From Comamonas sp. (GTDB lineage: Bacteria > Pseudomonadota > Gammaproteobacteria > Burkholderiales > Burkholderiaceae_C): a stretch of DNA of 64,000 nucleotides. Within the stretch, counting starts at the first letter, position 1, and each line of letters begins with the position of its first letter. A program made the translations under genes and the position numbers. The DNA lies in assembly GCA_015478895.1 (NCBI GenBank), contig JADMKK010000049.1, positions 1-64,000 of the forward strand, written 5' to 3'. Shown here piece by piece: positions 46,776 to 56,892 of the stretch. Under the pieces are notes generated by a model that ran no database searches, was not told the origin of the DNA, and was given only the letters and a program-made list of their open reading frames with translations.

Positions 46776-46778
46776 GAC

Positions 46779-47300
46779 ATGAGTATGCCCACCTCACAAA
46801 ACGCCGTGCCCACCCCGCGCAAACCATGGATACAGCATGCCGCTGAGTTGTTCATGGTGCTGGCCCTGGTGGGCATGGTGATCGCCGTGTTCGTCAACGT
46901 AGTGCTGCGTTATGTGTTCAACACCAGCATCGTCTCGTACGAAGAAATTTCGCGCCTGCTGTTTGTGTGGCTGGTGGCAGTCGGCTCCATCGTGGCGGCG
47001 TTTGAGGGCAGCCATCTGGGCTTTGATCTGGTCACTTCGCGCCTGTCACCCCAGTGGAATAAGGTGTTCTTCTACGTCTCGCAAGCCATCATCGTGGTGT
47101 GTATGGTGCTGTTGCTGCACGGTTCCTGGACGCAAGTGCAAGCCGGGCTGGACAGCTTCAGCACCGTGCTGGGCTACCCCTTGGCATTGGGCGCAGCGGC
47201 CACGCTGGCCCTGGCCGCCGGCATGCTGGTGGTGTCCGCACGCAACTTACGCCGTGGCACGGCGCAACCCACTACACCGCCTTCGGTGGACGTGGAATAA
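46779..47300 (+). CDS. TRAP transporter small permease (DctQ-type)
   Basis: 173-residue four-helix membrane protein of a tripartite ATP-independent periplasmic transporter. VFVNVVLRYVFNTSIVSYEE near residue 38 and FVWLVAVGSIVAAFEGSHLG are DctQ signatures. Starts three bases after gntK and 12 bases before the large permease gene. Confidence 0.92.
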   Translation: MSMPTSQNAVPTPRKPWIQHAAELFMVLALVGMVIAVFVNVVLRYVFNTSIVSYEEISRLLFVWLVAVGSIVAAFEGSHLGFDLVTSRLSPQWNKVFFYVSQAIIVVCMVLLLHGSWTQVQAGLDSFSTVLGYPLALGAAATLALAAGMLVVSARNLRRGTAQPTTPPSVDVE

Positions 47301-47312
47301 GGAGCGCGCGCC

Positions 47313-48593
47313 ATGTTGGTTACCTTTATTTTTCTGGCTGCGCTGATTGGCGGCATGGTCATTGGCATGCCTATTGCCCAGGCCTTGGTCTTGACGGGCG
47401 TGGTGCTCATGTGGCACCTGGACTTTTTTGACGCGCAGTTGCTGGCGCAAAACTTGCAAGCGGGTTTTGACAATTTCCCGCTGCTGGCCGTGCCGTTTTT
47501 CATTCTGGCGGGTGAGCTGATGAATGCCGGCGGCCTGTCGCGCCGCATCATTGATCTGGCCAGTGCCTTTGTAGGCCACATTCGGGGTGGTTTGGGCTAT
47601 GTGGCCATTGGTGCTGCGGTGCTGCTGGCATCCATGAGTGGCTCGGCGATTGCCGATACCGCCGCTTTGGCCACCATCTTGCTGCCTATGATGCGGGCCC
47701 AGAAATATCCCGATAGTTACAGCTCGGGCCTGCTGGCCTCAGGCGGCATCATTGCGCCCATCATTCCGCCGTCGATGCCTTTTGTGATTTACGGCGTCAC
47801 GACCAATACCTCGATCAGCAAGCTGTTTCTGTCCGGCATCGTGCCAGGGCTCATCATGGGCGTGTTCCTGATCGTGGCGTGGACCATGATTGCGCGCAAG
47901 CACAACTTGTCCAGCGGCCAGCGCGTGGGCTGGGGCGTGCGCATGCAGGTGTTGTTCAAAAGCTTTTGGGCGCTGATGATGCCCGTCATCATCCTGGGTG
48001 GCCTCAAGGGTGGCATCTTTACGCCGACCGAAGCGGCCGTGGTAGCCGCGGTCTACGCCTTGTTTGTCTCCATGGTGATCTACCGGGAAATCAGCTGGGG
48101 CAGGCTGTACCAGGTGTTTTTGTCAGCGGCCAAAACAACGTCTGTCGTCATGTTCCTGTGCGGGGCCGCCACGGTCACGGCTTACATGATCACTTTGGCA
48201 GACTTGCCCAATATGCTGGCCGAGACCTTCTCTGGCGTGCTCGATCAGCCCATGCTGTTCATGGCCTTGATGATGCTGTTCCTGCTAGTGGTCGGCACCG
48301 CGATGGATTTGACGCCCACCATCTTGATCTTTGGCCCCGTGTGCGCGCCACTGGCCATCAAGGCGGGCATTGACCCGGTCTACTTTGGCTTCATGTTCAT
48401 CTATGTGGGCTGTATTGGTTTGATTACGCCGCCTGTAGGTACCGTGCAAAACGTGGTGGCGGGCGTAGGGCGTATTCGCATGGAAACCGTCATCAAAGGC
48501 ACCAGCCCGTTCTTGCTGGCCTATGTGTTCCTGGCCATGCTGCTGGTGATATTTCCGCAAATCGTGACAGCACCACTGAAATGGATGCACTGA
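47313..48593 (+). CDS. TRAP transporter large permease (DctM-type)
   Basis: 426 residues with 11-12 membrane helices. NFPLLAVPFFILAGELMNAG, then SMSGSAIADTAALATILLPM and GGIIAPIIPPSMPFVIYGV are characteristic. It forms the transport channel with the small permease, using the Na+ gradient. Confidence 0.94.
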   Translation: MLVTFIFLAALIGGMVIGMPIAQALVLTGVVLMWHLDFFDAQLLAQNLQAGFDNFPLLAVPFFILAGELMNAGGLSRRIIDLASAFVGHIRGGLGYVAIGAAVLLASMSGSAIADTAALATILLPMMRAQKYPDSYSSGLLASGGIIAPIIPPSMPFVIYGVTTNTSISKLFLSGIVPGLIMGVFLIVAWTMIARKHNLSSGQRVGWGVRMQVLFKSFWALMMPVIILGGLKGGIFTPTEAAVVAAVYALFVSMVIYREISWGRLYQVFLSAAKTTSVVMFLCGAATVTAYMITLADLPNMLAETFSGVLDQPMLFMALMMLFLLVVGTAMDLTPTILIFGPVCAPLAIKAGIDPVYFGFMFIYVGCIGLITPPVGTVQNVVAGVGRIRMETVIKGTSPFLLAYVFLAMLLVIFPQIVTAPLKWMH

Positions 48594-48672
48594 CACGCGA
48601 CCCCCACATTGATAAGAATTTCCCGCTGACCCACCAAGGCACACCGCCTTTACTAAATTGAAGGAGACAAGC

Positions 48673-49683
48673 ATGCGCATTAAATTCGTACTGACTGCTG
48701 CCGCCGCAGCTATTTTGGCAACGACCGCCGTTCAAGCCCAGGATTTCAAGCCACGCATCGTGCGCTTTGGCTATGGTCTGGTCGACGATTCCAACCAAGG
48801 CCGTGCCGTGCGCTACTTTGCCCAGGAAGTAGAGAAAGCCACCGGCGGCAAGATGAAGGTGCGTGCGATTGGCAATGCATCTTTGGGCTCTGATACCCAA
48901 ATGCAGCAAGCGCTGATTGGTGGCGCGCAAGAGATGATGGTGGGCTCTACCGCCACCTTGGTGGGTATTTCGCCTGCCATGGCCGTGTGGGATACACCGT
49001 TCCTGTTCACTACCGTCAAAGAAGCCGATGCGGTACTGGACGGGCCCGTGGGTGAAAAAGTCAAAGCCTCGCTGGAGCCCAAGGGCATGGTGGGCTTGGT
49101 GTACTGGGAAAACGGTTTTCGTAATCTGACCAACAACAAGCAGCCCATCACCAAGCTCGAAGACATGAACGGCATCAAGCTGCGCGTGATGCAGAACAAT
49201 GTCTTCCTGGACAGCTTCAAGGCGCTGGGCGCCAATGCGGTGCCGCTGCCATTTTCTGAGCTGTTTACTGCGCTGGAAACCCGTGCGGTGGACGGTCAGG
49301 AGAACCCCTTCAACACGGTCATTTCCAGCAAGTTCTACGAAGTTCAGAAGTACCTGACCGTGTCCAACCACGTCTACAGCCCGTGGATTGTGACGGTGAG
49401 CAAGAAATGGTGGGACACGCTGAATGCAGCAGAAAAGCAAGTGCTGCAGGACGCCGCCGTCAAGAGCCGTGATTTTGAGCGCAAAGACACCCGCAATGAA
49501 GCCAGCCAGGCGCTGGCCGACATCAAGGCCAAGGGCATGCAGGTCAATGAACTGCCCGCCGCAGAAGTCGATCGCATGCGCAGCAAGCTGGTGGAAGTCA
49601 ACACCAGCATTGCCAGCGCAGTCGGTCAAGACACTTGGGATGCCGTACAAGGCGCGCTCAAGCAAGTTCGCACTGGACAATAA
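48673..49683 (+). CDS. TRAP transporter solute-binding protein (DctP-type)
   Basis: 336-residue periplasmic receptor. ATG 48673 follows AAGGAG with good spacing. The signal peptide ends at AVQAQ. LRVMQNNVFLDSFKALGANA contains the Arg that usually pairs with the ligand carboxylate, and ETRAVDGQENPFNTV is a DctP hallmark. With gntK, edd and eda around it, the ligand is likely gluconate or another hexonate. Confidence 0.92.
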   Translation: MRIKFVLTAAAAAILATTAVQAQDFKPRIVRFGYGLVDDSNQGRAVRYFAQEVEKATGGKMKVRAIGNASLGSDTQMQQALIGGAQEMMVGSTATLVGISPAMAVWDTPFLFTTVKEADAVLDGPVGEKVKASLEPKGMVGLVYWENGFRNLTNNKQPITKLEDMNGIKLRVMQNNVFLDSFKALGANAVPLPFSELFTALETRAVDGQENPFNTVISSKFYEVQKYLTVSNHVYSPWIVTVSKKWWDTLNAAEKQVLQDAAVKSRDFERKDTRNEASQALADIKAKGMQVNELPAAEVDRMRSKLVEVNTSIASAVGQDTWDAVQGALKQVRTGQ

Positions 49684-49749
49684 ACGCCCGGCAGGCCCAC
49701 CACCATGGCTGCCTGCCGCAGCAGTGGTATAAGGCATAAGCATGAGGAA

Positions 49750-49800
49750 AATAGGCTGCTAGCCCTTATCTATCAAGGGCTAGCAGCTATTGTTTTTAAA
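49750..49800 (+). repeat. Dispersed palindromic repeat, copy 9, with terminator-like form
   Basis: A perfect 13-pair stem, GCTGCTAGCCCTT / ATCTATC loop / AAGGGCTAGCAGC, then TATTGTTTTT. It lies between dctP and edd and could lower transcription of edd-eda relative to the transporter. Confidence 0.85.
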
Positions 49801-49842
49801 AGGATGAACTTTGGGTTCACCTTCTTTAGTGAGTAGCACGGC

Positions 49843-51681
49843 ATGACAACAGTGATCCACCCCGTTTTAGCGCAAGTAACCCGCCGTATTCAGGAACGCA
49901 GCGCCCCCACGCGCGATGCTTACCTGGCAGAGCTGGATGCCATGGCCCACCGCCCGGCGCGCGTGGCCAATATGGGGTGCGCCAATGTGGCCCATGCTTT
50001 TGCCGCATTGCCGGGCAATGACAAGCTGCGCATTGTGGAAGAAAAGGGCGCCAACGTCGGCATCGTCACCGCGTACAACGACGTACTCTCGGCCCATGCA
50101 CCGTTTCAGCATTACCCCGACATTTTGAAAGACGAAGCGCGCAAGCACGGCGCCACCGCGCAGGTTGCCGGGGGCGTACCCGCCATGTGCGACGGTGTGA
50201 CGCAAGGCGCGCCCGGCATGGAACTGAGCCTGTTCAGCCGCGATGCCATCGCCATGAGCACTGCCATTGCGCTCAGCCACGATGTGTTCGATGCGGCCCT
50301 CATGCTGGGCGTGTGCGACAAAATCGTGCCCGGTTTGCTGATTGGCGCTTTGCAGTTTGGCCATTTGCCCACCATTTTTGTGCCCGCAGGCCCCATGACC
50401 TCCGGCCTGTCCAATAACGACAAAGCCAAGGTGCGCGAGCAAGCCGCCCAAGGTCTGGTTGGTCGTACCGAATTGCTGGCAGCGGAATCTGCGGCCTATC
50501 ACAGCGCCGGCACCTGCACCTTCTACGGCACGGCCAACAGCAACCAGATGCTGCTGGAAGCCATGGGCCTGCACGTGCCCGGCACGGCGTTCATCAACCC
50601 TGGTCAGTCTGCACGCGAGGTGCTCACGCGCGAAGCCATGCGCGCTGTGCTCAAGATCACGCCCAAGGGTGCATCCCGAACCTTCTCGCCCATTGGCCGC
50701 GTGGTTGATGAGCGCTGTATTGTCAACGCCATGGTGGCCTTGCTGGCCACAGGCGGCTCCACCAACCACCTGATTCACTGGGTGGCCGTGGCCCGTGCCG
50801 CGGGCATCCTCATCGACTGGAATGATTTTTCAGACCTCTCCGGCGTCGTGCCACTGCTGGCGCGCGTGTACCCCAACGGCAGCGCTGATGTGAACCACTT
50901 TCAGGCCGCAGGTGGCCCCGGCTATGTGATTGGCCAATTGCTGCAAGCCGGGCTGATGCATGCCGATGTGCTGACCGTACACGAGCAAGGTATTCAGGCC
51001 TTTGCCGCCGTGCCCCAGGTGCAAGACGGCCAGTTGCAATGGACACCTGCCACTGAGTCGGGCGACTTGTCCGTGCTGCGCCCCGCCAGCGACCCCTTCA
51101 GCACTACCGGTGGCCTCAAACTGTTGATGGGCAACCTGGGCCGCAGCGTCATCAAGGTCAGTGCGGTGCCGCAAGACCGCCATGTGGTGGAAGCGCCGGC
51201 CCGCGTATTTGATTCACAAGAAGATTTGCAAACTGCCTTTAAGGCCGGAGAGCTGGATCGCGATGTCATCTGCGTGGTGCGCTGGCAAGGGCCGCGCGCC
51301 AATGGCATGCCCGAGCTGCACAAACTCACGCCTCCGCTGGCCGTGCTGCAGGGCAAGGGCTTCAAGGTGGCACTGGTGACCGATGGCCGCATGAGCGGCG
51401 CTTCGGGCAAAGTGCCCGCCGCCATCCACCTTTCACCCGAAGCCTTGGCCGGCGGCCCCTTGGCCAAACTGCGAGATGGTGACTTGGTACGCCTTGATGC
51501 TGTGCAGGGCGAATTGACCGCTTTGGTGCCTGCCGCCGAATGGGAGGCGCGCCCGCTGGCCACCATGCCGGCTGCGCTGACTGCCGCCAACGGCCAAGGC
51601 TTTGGCCGCAATCTGTTTACCGCATTTCGCAATAACGCCCTGACCGCAGAAGAAGGAGCATGCACATGGCTGAACCCTTGA
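49843..51681 (+). CDS. edd: Phosphogluconate dehydratase
   Basis: First Entner-Doudoroff enzyme, dehydrating 6-phosphogluconate to 2-keto-3-deoxy-6-phosphogluconate. 612 residues with the IlvD/Edd features: [36 protein letters not shown] (cluster Cys), [18 protein letters not shown] (cluster Cys), [20 protein letters not shown], and [20 protein letters not shown] near the end. Overlaps eda by 16 bases. Confidence 0.96.
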   Translation: MTTVIHPVLAQVTRRIQERSAPTRDAYLAELDAMAHRPARVANMGCANVAHAFAALPGNDKLRIVEEKGANVGIVTAYNDVLSAHAPFQHYPDILKDEARKHGATAQVAGGVPAMCDGVTQGAPGMELSLFSRDAIAMSTAIALSHDVFDAALMLGVCDKIVPGLLIGALQFGHLPTIFVPAGPMTSGLSNNDKAKVREQAAQGLVGRTELLAAESAAYHSAGTCTFYGTANSNQMLLEAMGLHVPGTAFINPGQSAREVLTREAMRAVLKITPKGASRTFSPIGRVVDERCIVNAMVALLATGGSTNHLIHWVAVARAAGILIDWNDFSDLSGVVPLLARVYPNGSADVNHFQAAGGPGYVIGQLLQAGLMHADVLTVHEQGIQAFAAVPQVQDGQLQWTPATESGDLSVLRPASDPFSTTGGLKLLMGNLGRSVIKVSAVPQDRHVVEAPARVFDSQEDLQTAFKAGELDRDVICVVRWQGPRANGMPELHKLTPPLAVLQGKGFKVALVTDGRMSGASGKVPAAIHLSPEALAGGPLAKLRDGDLVRLDAVQGELTALVPAAEWEARPLATMPAALTAANGQGFGRNLFTAFRNNALTAEEGACTWLNP

Positions 51682-52301
51682 GCGCACTGCGCATCATGCA
51701 AGACGCACCGGTCATACCGGTGATCGTCGTCAATGACCTGTCCCATGCAATTCCCATGGCTGAGGCTTTGATGGCAGGCGGCGTTCGCGTGCTGGAAATC
51801 ACACTGCGCACCCCCCAGGGGCTAAAAGCGATTTCTGCCATCGCCAAAGCGTTGCCTGAAGCATGGGTGGGTGTGGGCACTGTCCGCAGCGCGCAAGATG
51901 CGCAAGATGCCTTGAACGCGGGGGCACGCTTTGCGGTCAGCCCCGGCTACACCTCGGCCCTGGGTCAGAAATGCCGCGCCATTGGCTTGCCTTTGCTGCC
52001 CGGCGTAGCCACGGGCAGCGAAATCATGACCGCGCAGGCCGACGGATACCAGCAGCTCAAGTTTTTCCCGGCCGTGCAGGCCGGGGGGCTGAACATGCTG
52101 AAAGCCTGGCAAGGCCCCTTTGGGGATGTGCAGTTTTGCCCCACTGGTGGCATCAGCATGACCAACGCTGCGGATTTTCTGGCATTGGCGAACGTGGAGT
52201 GTGTGGGCGGCTCCTGGCTGGTGCCCAACCAGGCTCTGCAAGACGGCGACTGGAAACAGATTACCCAGCTGGCCCAGCAAGCCTGTACGTTGAAGGCTTG
52301 A
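51666..52301 (+). CDS. eda: KDPG aldolase
   Basis: Second Entner-Doudoroff enzyme, splitting KDPG into pyruvate and glyceraldehyde-3-phosphate. 211-residue TIM barrel; [14 protein letters not shown] holds the catalytic Glu and [13 protein letters not shown] the Schiff-base Lys; FCPTGGIS binds phosphate. ATG 51666 (eight bases after AAGGAG) is preferred to ATG 51660. Confidence 0.95.
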   Translation: MAEPLSALRIMQDAPVIPVIVVNDLSHAIPMAEALMAGGVRVLEITLRTPQGLKAISAIAKALPEAWVGVGTVRSAQDAQDALNAGARFAVSPGYTSALGQKCRAIGLPLLPGVATGSEIMTAQADGYQQLKFFPAVQAGGLNMLKAWQGPFGDVQFCPTGGISMTNAADFLALANVECVGGSWLVPNQALQDGDWKQITQLAQQACTLKA

Positions 52302-52305
52302 AGCC

Positions 52306-53191
52306 ATGACGCCCAGCACCACCAGCGCGGCCCACACTTACTATGACCGCCAGTACAACGCACGTGCCAGCGTGCAAGATCCGCTGGCCTTTCTGGCGCG
52401 TTACAGCGCCGACAGCCAGGCCGCGTTGGGTCTGCCAGGTGCTATACGTATATAGCCCTCGCCCCAGCTCAGTTTTAGACATATATCCGCCGCAAACTCA
52501 AGCAACGCCAGGGCAAGCAGCTCCTGTTTTTGTATTTATCCATGGTGGCTACTGGCGCGCGCTGAGCAAGAACGATTCGGCCTTCATGGCCCCCGCGCTC
52601 ACGCAGGCAGGGGCCATGGTGGTGGTGCCTGACTATGACTTGGCCCCCGCCGTCACACTCGATCACATCGTCGACCAGATGCGCCAAGCCTATGCCTGGG
52701 TGGTGCGCAACATCGCGATTTATGGCGGAGATGCCCGCAATATCTGCGTGTGCGGCAGCTCTGCAGGCGGCCACTTGGTGGGCATGCTGCTGGCCAAAGG
52801 CTGGCAGCAAGACTATGACTTGCCGCCCAGCGCCACGCCCGCATCGGCTTTGGCCCTGAGTGGCTTGTTTGACTTGCAGCCACTGCTCCACACCCACATC
52901 AATGAGTGGATGCAGCTGGACGATGCCGCCGCCATGCGCAACAGCCCGCGTTTTTTGCTGCCGGACAGCACCACGCACAGCCAATGCCAGCTGCGCGTGG
53001 CCTGTGGCGAGTTTGAAAGCCGCGAGTTCCACCGCCAGTCGCGCGAATACCTCGCGGCCTGGCAAGCGCGCTGCCTGCCGGGGCAATGGGTAGAGGCACC
53101 CGCCACCAACCATTTTGATTTGCCACTGCAACTGGCGGATACGCAATCCTGCGTCTACCAGACAGCGCTGGAGCTGATGGGGCTGCGATAG
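52306..53191 (+). pseudogene. Frameshifted alpha/beta hydrolase (kynurenine formamidase-like)
   Basis: The N-terminal 49 codons from ATG 52306 (HTYYDRQYNARASVQDPLAF) end at TAG 52453. The rest continues in the next frame with VLDIYPPQTQ, the oxyanion motif FIHGGYWRALSKNDS, nucleophile motif CGSSAGGHLVG and a terminal NHFDLPLQL. Removing one base around 52446-52453 (CGTATATAG) would join them into a protein of about 295 aa. It starts four bases after eda. The frame break lies at the edge of sequence related to the dispersed repeats, including the 17-mer shared with aceF and lpdA. A sequencing indel is possible. Confidence 0.85.
52440..52530 (+). repeat. Repeat-family sequence within the hydrolase gene
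   Basis: Contains AGGGCAAGCAGCTCCTG (52510-52526), identical to copies in aceF and lpdA, preceded by TATAGCCCTCGCCC and an AT-rich middle, the general make-up of the long-hairpin elements. The frameshift of the gene lies at its left edge. Confidence 0.45.
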
Positions 53192-53361
53192 AGGGTAGGG
53201 GTGAGGGATTTGGGTAGGGCGCGTTGAGTGTTGGTTATGCACCAACGATGGCAGTACTAGCCACAAAGTGCTCCTCAAAAAATCAGCTCCTGTGTAGTCT
53301 TGCCCGACTTCAGTGCAGCCTCTGGCTGCGCTCCCCCATACCAACTATCACTGCCCGAGAC

Positions 53362-54561
53362 ATGACCACCACCTTCCGCACCTTTGCCTTGCGCGCCACT
53401 GCTGTGGCGGCTTTTGCCGCTTCTTTGTCTGCTGCATCGTGGGCGCAAGCCGCAGCCCCCATCAAAGTCGGTGTGGGTTTGGACATCTCCGGGCCGTTTG
53501 CTGGCCCCGGCGCAGAAATCAAGGACGGGTTGAACTTGGCCGCTAAGCTGCTGGGCAACAAGCTGGGGGGCGTGCCCGCTGAATTCATTCAGGCCGACAC
53601 CGCTGGCAACCCTGAAACCGCGCGCCAGGTGGTGGATCGCATGGTCAAGCGCGACAAGGTCGATTTCTTCACCGGCCCGGTGGGCTCCAATGTCGTTCTG
53701 GCGGTCGGCCCCGGCCTGTTTGGCGCGAAAGTACCGTTCCTGTCGGCCAACCCCGGCCCCAGTCAGCTGGCGGGCAAGCAGTGCAACCCTTACTTCTTTG
53801 GCACCAGCTACCAAAATGACGCCATGCACGAAGCCGCAGGCAAACACGCGGCTGACAAGGGCTACCAGAAAGTCGTGGTGCTCGCGCCCAACTACCCAGC
53901 CGGAAAAGATGCCGCCAATGGTTTTAAGCGCGCCTATAAGTCGCCCGTCGCTGACGAGGTTTACACCCGCGTGGGTCAACTGGACTTCGCTGCGGAAATC
54001 GCCCAGCTGCGCGCCGCCAAACCCGATGCGGTCTATATCTTCCAGCCCGGCGGCATGGGCATCAACTTCATCAAACAGTTCATGGGCGCGGGGCTGAACA
54101 AAGACATGGTCTTGATCTCGTCCCCCTTCACGGCAGACCAGGACATCATCGCTGCCGTGGGTGAGCCCATGGTCGGCATCTTCAACGCATCGAGCTACGC
54201 ACACGATCTGGACAACGCAGCCAACAAAAAGTTTGTGGCCGAATTCCAGCAAGCCTATGGCCGCCTGCCCACGCTGTACGCCGCCTTTGCCTATGACGTG
54301 GTGATGAATTTGGACGCGGCGGTGAAAGCCACCGGCGGCAAGCTGGACGACAAAGCCGCTGTGGCCCAAGCCATCAAAACCGCCAAGTTCGACTCGGTGC
54401 GCGGCAACGTGAGCTACGGCAACAACCAGTTCCTCACCCAAGACTATTACCTGCGCCAGGTGGTGAAGGCGGCAGACGGCCAGATCACCAACGCGCTGCA
54501 GCCCGGCAAGATCTACACCGCGCACCAAGACAGTTTTGCCGCTGAATGCGCGATGAAGTAA
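53362..54561 (+). CDS. ABC transporter substrate-binding protein, branched-chain amino acid type
   Basis: 399-residue periplasmic protein. ATG 53362 gives a signal peptide ending ASWAQA; the longer frame from 53224 is not coding. IKVGVGLDISGPFAGPGAEI and NPETARQVVDRMVKRDKVDF are the Peripla_BP_6 pattern. Ligands of this family include amino acids, aromatic acids and amides. It heads an operon with cupin, livHMGF-type genes and an SDR. Confidence 0.9.
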   Translation: MTTTFRTFALRATAVAAFAASLSAASWAQAAAPIKVGVGLDISGPFAGPGAEIKDGLNLAAKLLGNKLGGVPAEFIQADTAGNPETARQVVDRMVKRDKVDFFTGPVGSNVVLAVGPGLFGAKVPFLSANPGPSQLAGKQCNPYFFGTSYQNDAMHEAAGKHAADKGYQKVVVLAPNYPAGKDAANGFKRAYKSPVADEVYTRVGQLDFAAEIAQLRAAKPDAVYIFQPGGMGINFIKQFMGAGLNKDMVLISSPFTADQDIIAAVGEPMVGIFNASSYAHDLDNAANKKFVAEFQQAYGRLPTLYAAFAYDVVMNLDAAVKATGGKLDDKAAVAQAIKTAKFDSVRGNVSYGNNQFLTQDYYLRQVVKAADGQITNALQPGKIYTAHQDSFAAECAMK

Positions 54562-54577
54562 GCCTGCACGGCACAGC

Positions 54578-54892
54578 ATGCAAGTTATTCACCCCCAAGA
54601 CTTCACCGGCTCCCGCGCTTGGGAGGCATTGCCCATTGCCACTTTGCAAGGCTCCACCACCGTGCGCCTGCACTGGACGGATCAGCCTTACAAATGGCAC
54701 GTCAACGACGGGCATGAAGTCTTTGTGGTCTTGGATGGGTGCGTACACATGCATGCCCGCACCGACGGGCAAGAGCAGGTACACGTCTTGCATGTAGGAG
54801 ACATCTTTTATGCAGAACCCGGCGACGAGCACGTAGCCCACCCCCAAGGGGCTGCAAGGGTTTTGGTGATCGAGCGCGAGGGCAGCGTCTAG
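54578..54892 (+). CDS. Cupin domain protein
   Basis: 104-residue single-domain cupin. First motif HVNDGHEVFVVLDGCVHMH and second motif GDIFYAEPGDEHVAHP form the metal site (His and Glu). Sits between the substrate-binding protein and the first permease, so it may act on the imported compound or bind it. Exact role unknown. Confidence 0.85.
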   Translation: MQVIHPQDFTGSRAWEALPIATLQGSTTVRLHWTDQPYKWHVNDGHEVFVVLDGCVHMHARTDGQEQVHVLHVGDIFYAEPGDEHVAHPQGAARVLVIEREGSV

Positions 54893-54926
54893 CCCCGCGC
54901 TTTTTTTGTAAGTAGGTTCCTTTGTA

Positions 54927-55847
54927 ATGGACGCAGTTTTTCTTTTCGAGCAACTGCTCAACGGCTTGGGCTACGGCCTGATGCTGTTTTTGCTGGCTGC
55001 GGGCCTCACGCTGGTGTTCGGCATCATGGACACGCTCAACCTTGCGCATGGCGCATTGTTTATGGCGGGGGGCTATGTCTCAGCGTCTGTGCACACGCAC
55101 AGCGGCTCGTTTTTATTAGCGATTGCGGCGGGCATTGGGGTGACGGTGGCCATTGCTGCCTTGCTGGAGGCGGTGTTGATTCGCCGCCTTTATGCGCGTG
55201 ACCACCTCAGCCAAGTACTCGCCACCTTTGGCGTGATCTTGATTGCGGACGATGCTGTCAAAGCCATCTGGGGGCCATCGCCCATCATGGCGCCTACGCC
55301 CGCGGCGCTCTCGGGGCCGATTGATCTGTTCGGCTTTCTGCCGTATCCGTCTTACCGCCTGCTGATTTTGGCCGCCGGACTGGGCGCAGCGCTGGCTTTG
55401 TACCTGCTGGTCAACCACACCAAACTGGGCATGTGGGTGAGGGCGGGCGCATCCAACCGGCAGATGGCCGAGTGGATGGGCATTCGCGTCAACCGCGTGT
55501 TTGCCATCGTCTTTGCGATGGGAGCGGCCTTGGCCGCTTTGGCCGGTGCTTTGATGGCCCCCATCAGCGCCGTGCAAGTGGGTATGGGGGAGAGCATTTT
55601 GATTCCCGCCCTCGTGGTCATCGTCATCGGCGGCATTGGCTCCGTGCGCGGCGCGCTGATTGCCAGTTTGCTGGTCGGCTTGGTCGATACCGCCGGTCGC
55701 GCCTTGCTGCCGCCGTTGCTGCGCGAGGTGCTTTCGCCTTCGCTGGCCGCCGATATTGGCCCGGCCGTGGCCAGCATTGCCATGTATGTGCTGATGGCCG
55801 GTGTGCTGGTCTTTAAACCTTCGGGCCTGTTCCCGGCGCGTGCTTAA
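54927..55847 (+). CDS. Branched-chain amino acid-type ABC permease LivH
   Basis: 306-residue inner-membrane permease. LLNGLGYGLMLFLLAAGLTL with FGIMDTLNLAHGALFMAGGY at the N terminus and GIGSVRGALIASLLVGLVDT near the C terminus are LivH signatures. About eight helices. Pairs with the LivM permease that follows. Confidence 0.93.
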   Translation: MDAVFLFEQLLNGLGYGLMLFLLAAGLTLVFGIMDTLNLAHGALFMAGGYVSASVHTHSGSFLLAIAAGIGVTVAIAALLEAVLIRRLYARDHLSQVLATFGVILIADDAVKAIWGPSPIMAPTPAALSGPIDLFGFLPYPSYRLLILAAGLGAALALYLLVNHTKLGMWVRAGASNRQMAEWMGIRVNRVFAIVFAMGAALAALAGALMAPISAVQVGMGESILIPALVVIVIGGIGSVRGALIASLLVGLVDTAGRALLPPLLREVLSPSLAADIGPAVASIAMYVLMAGVLVFKPSGLFPARA

Positions 55848-55857
55848 GTGGTGGGCT

Positions 55858-56892
55858 GTGTCTGATATTTCCCCTTTGATTTCCTCCGCCCCACCACCGC
55901 TGAATGCCAACGCCCATGCGCGCTGGGTCAGCCACAGTGTGCTGGCGGCATTGGTCGCCATCCTTGGCGCCTTCCCCTGGTTGGCCCCTGCGCTGGGGCT
56001 GGACTATTACGTGGACTTTGTGCGCCGCATCCTGATCGTCAGCATGGCCGCGCTCAGCCTGAACTTTCTCATTGGCCGCGCCGGTCTAGTGGCCCTGGGC
56101 CACGCCGGTTTTGTGGGCGTGGGGGCCTATGCCGTGGTCGCCATGGTGGAGGGCGGCTATAGCAATGCGTGGTTGATCTGGCTCGTGGCGGCTGTGGCGG
56201 GGATGGTGATTTCTGCCTTGATCGGGCTGGTGGCCGTGCGCACGCAGGGTGTGTACTTCATCATGATTACGCTGGCCTTTGCGCAAATGCTGTATTACCT
56301 GGCCGTGTCGCTGCGCATCTGGGGTGGGGACGACGGCTACACGATGTACTCGCCCTTAGTACTGTGGGATGGGATAAATGCAGAAGGAAATTGGCTGTTT
56401 GCCCTGACTCTGCTTGGGCTAGCAGCTATCTTTCTGATACTTTCACGCATCGAGCGTTCTTACCTGGGCCGCGCGCTGGAAGGCATTCGGGACAACGAAA
56501 CGCGCATGCAAGCCATGGGCTACCCCACGGTGCGGCTCAAGCTGTTGGCATTTGCTCTGGCGGGCGGCATTGCCGCTTTGTCCGGCGCGCTGCTGGCCAC
56601 TCAAAACCTGTTTGTCAGCCCCAGCCTGATGCAGTGGAACCAGTCGGCCCTGCTGATTGTGATGGTGGTGATCGGCGGCATCGGCCTGCGCTGGGGCGCG
56701 CCGCTGGGCGTGGCTGTGTGGCTGACGCTGGAAGAAGTGCTCAAACAAAGCACCGACTACTGGCACGCGCCACTGGGCTTGCTGCTGGTGGCCGTGGTGT
56801 TCCTCGCGCCCAAAGGCTTGGCGGCATTCTTTGCTAAAAAGCACAGCAAAGCTAAAAAGAATAGCTACCCGCCCAAGGAGGGCAAGGGATGA
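55858..56892 (+). CDS. Branched-chain amino acid-type ABC permease LivM
   Basis: 344 residues from GTG 55858, ten bases after livH; GTG 55840 is an alternative that overlaps livH. LIGRAGLVALGHAGFVGVGA and RALEGIRDNETRMQAMGYPT are LivM hallmarks. The DNA for NAEGNWLFALTLLGLAAIFL contains GGGCTAGCAGCTAT, identical to the arm of repeat copy 9. The C terminus (KNSYPPKEGKG) is also written by repeat-like DNA. Its stop overlaps the livG start. Confidence 0.92.
   Translation: MSDISPLISSAPPPLNANAHARWVSHSVLAALVAILGAFPWLAPALGLDYYVDFVRRILIVSMAALSLNFLIGRAGLVALGHAGFVGVGAYAVVAMVEGGYSNAWLIWLVAAVAGMVISALIGLVAVRTQGVYFIMITLAFAQMLYYLAVSLRIWGGDDGYTMYSPLVLWDGINAEGNWLFALTLLGLAAIFLILSRIERSYLGRALEGIRDNETRMQAMGYPTVRLKLLAFALAGGIAALSGALLATQNLFVSPSLMQWNQSALLIVMVVIGGIGLRWGAPLGVAVWLTLEEVLKQSTDYWHAPLGLLLVAVVFLAPKGLAAFFAKKHSKAKKNSYPPKEGKG
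56375..56440 (+). repeat. Coding-embedded repeat-family sequence in livM
   Basis: GGATAAATGCAGAAGG, then CTGCTTGGGCTAGCAGCTAT. The 14-mer GGGCTAGCAGCTAT is exact to 49778-49791. Read Gly-Leu-Ala-Ala, the same frame as Gly-Gln-Ala-Ala in aceF and lpdA. Confidence 0.5.
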
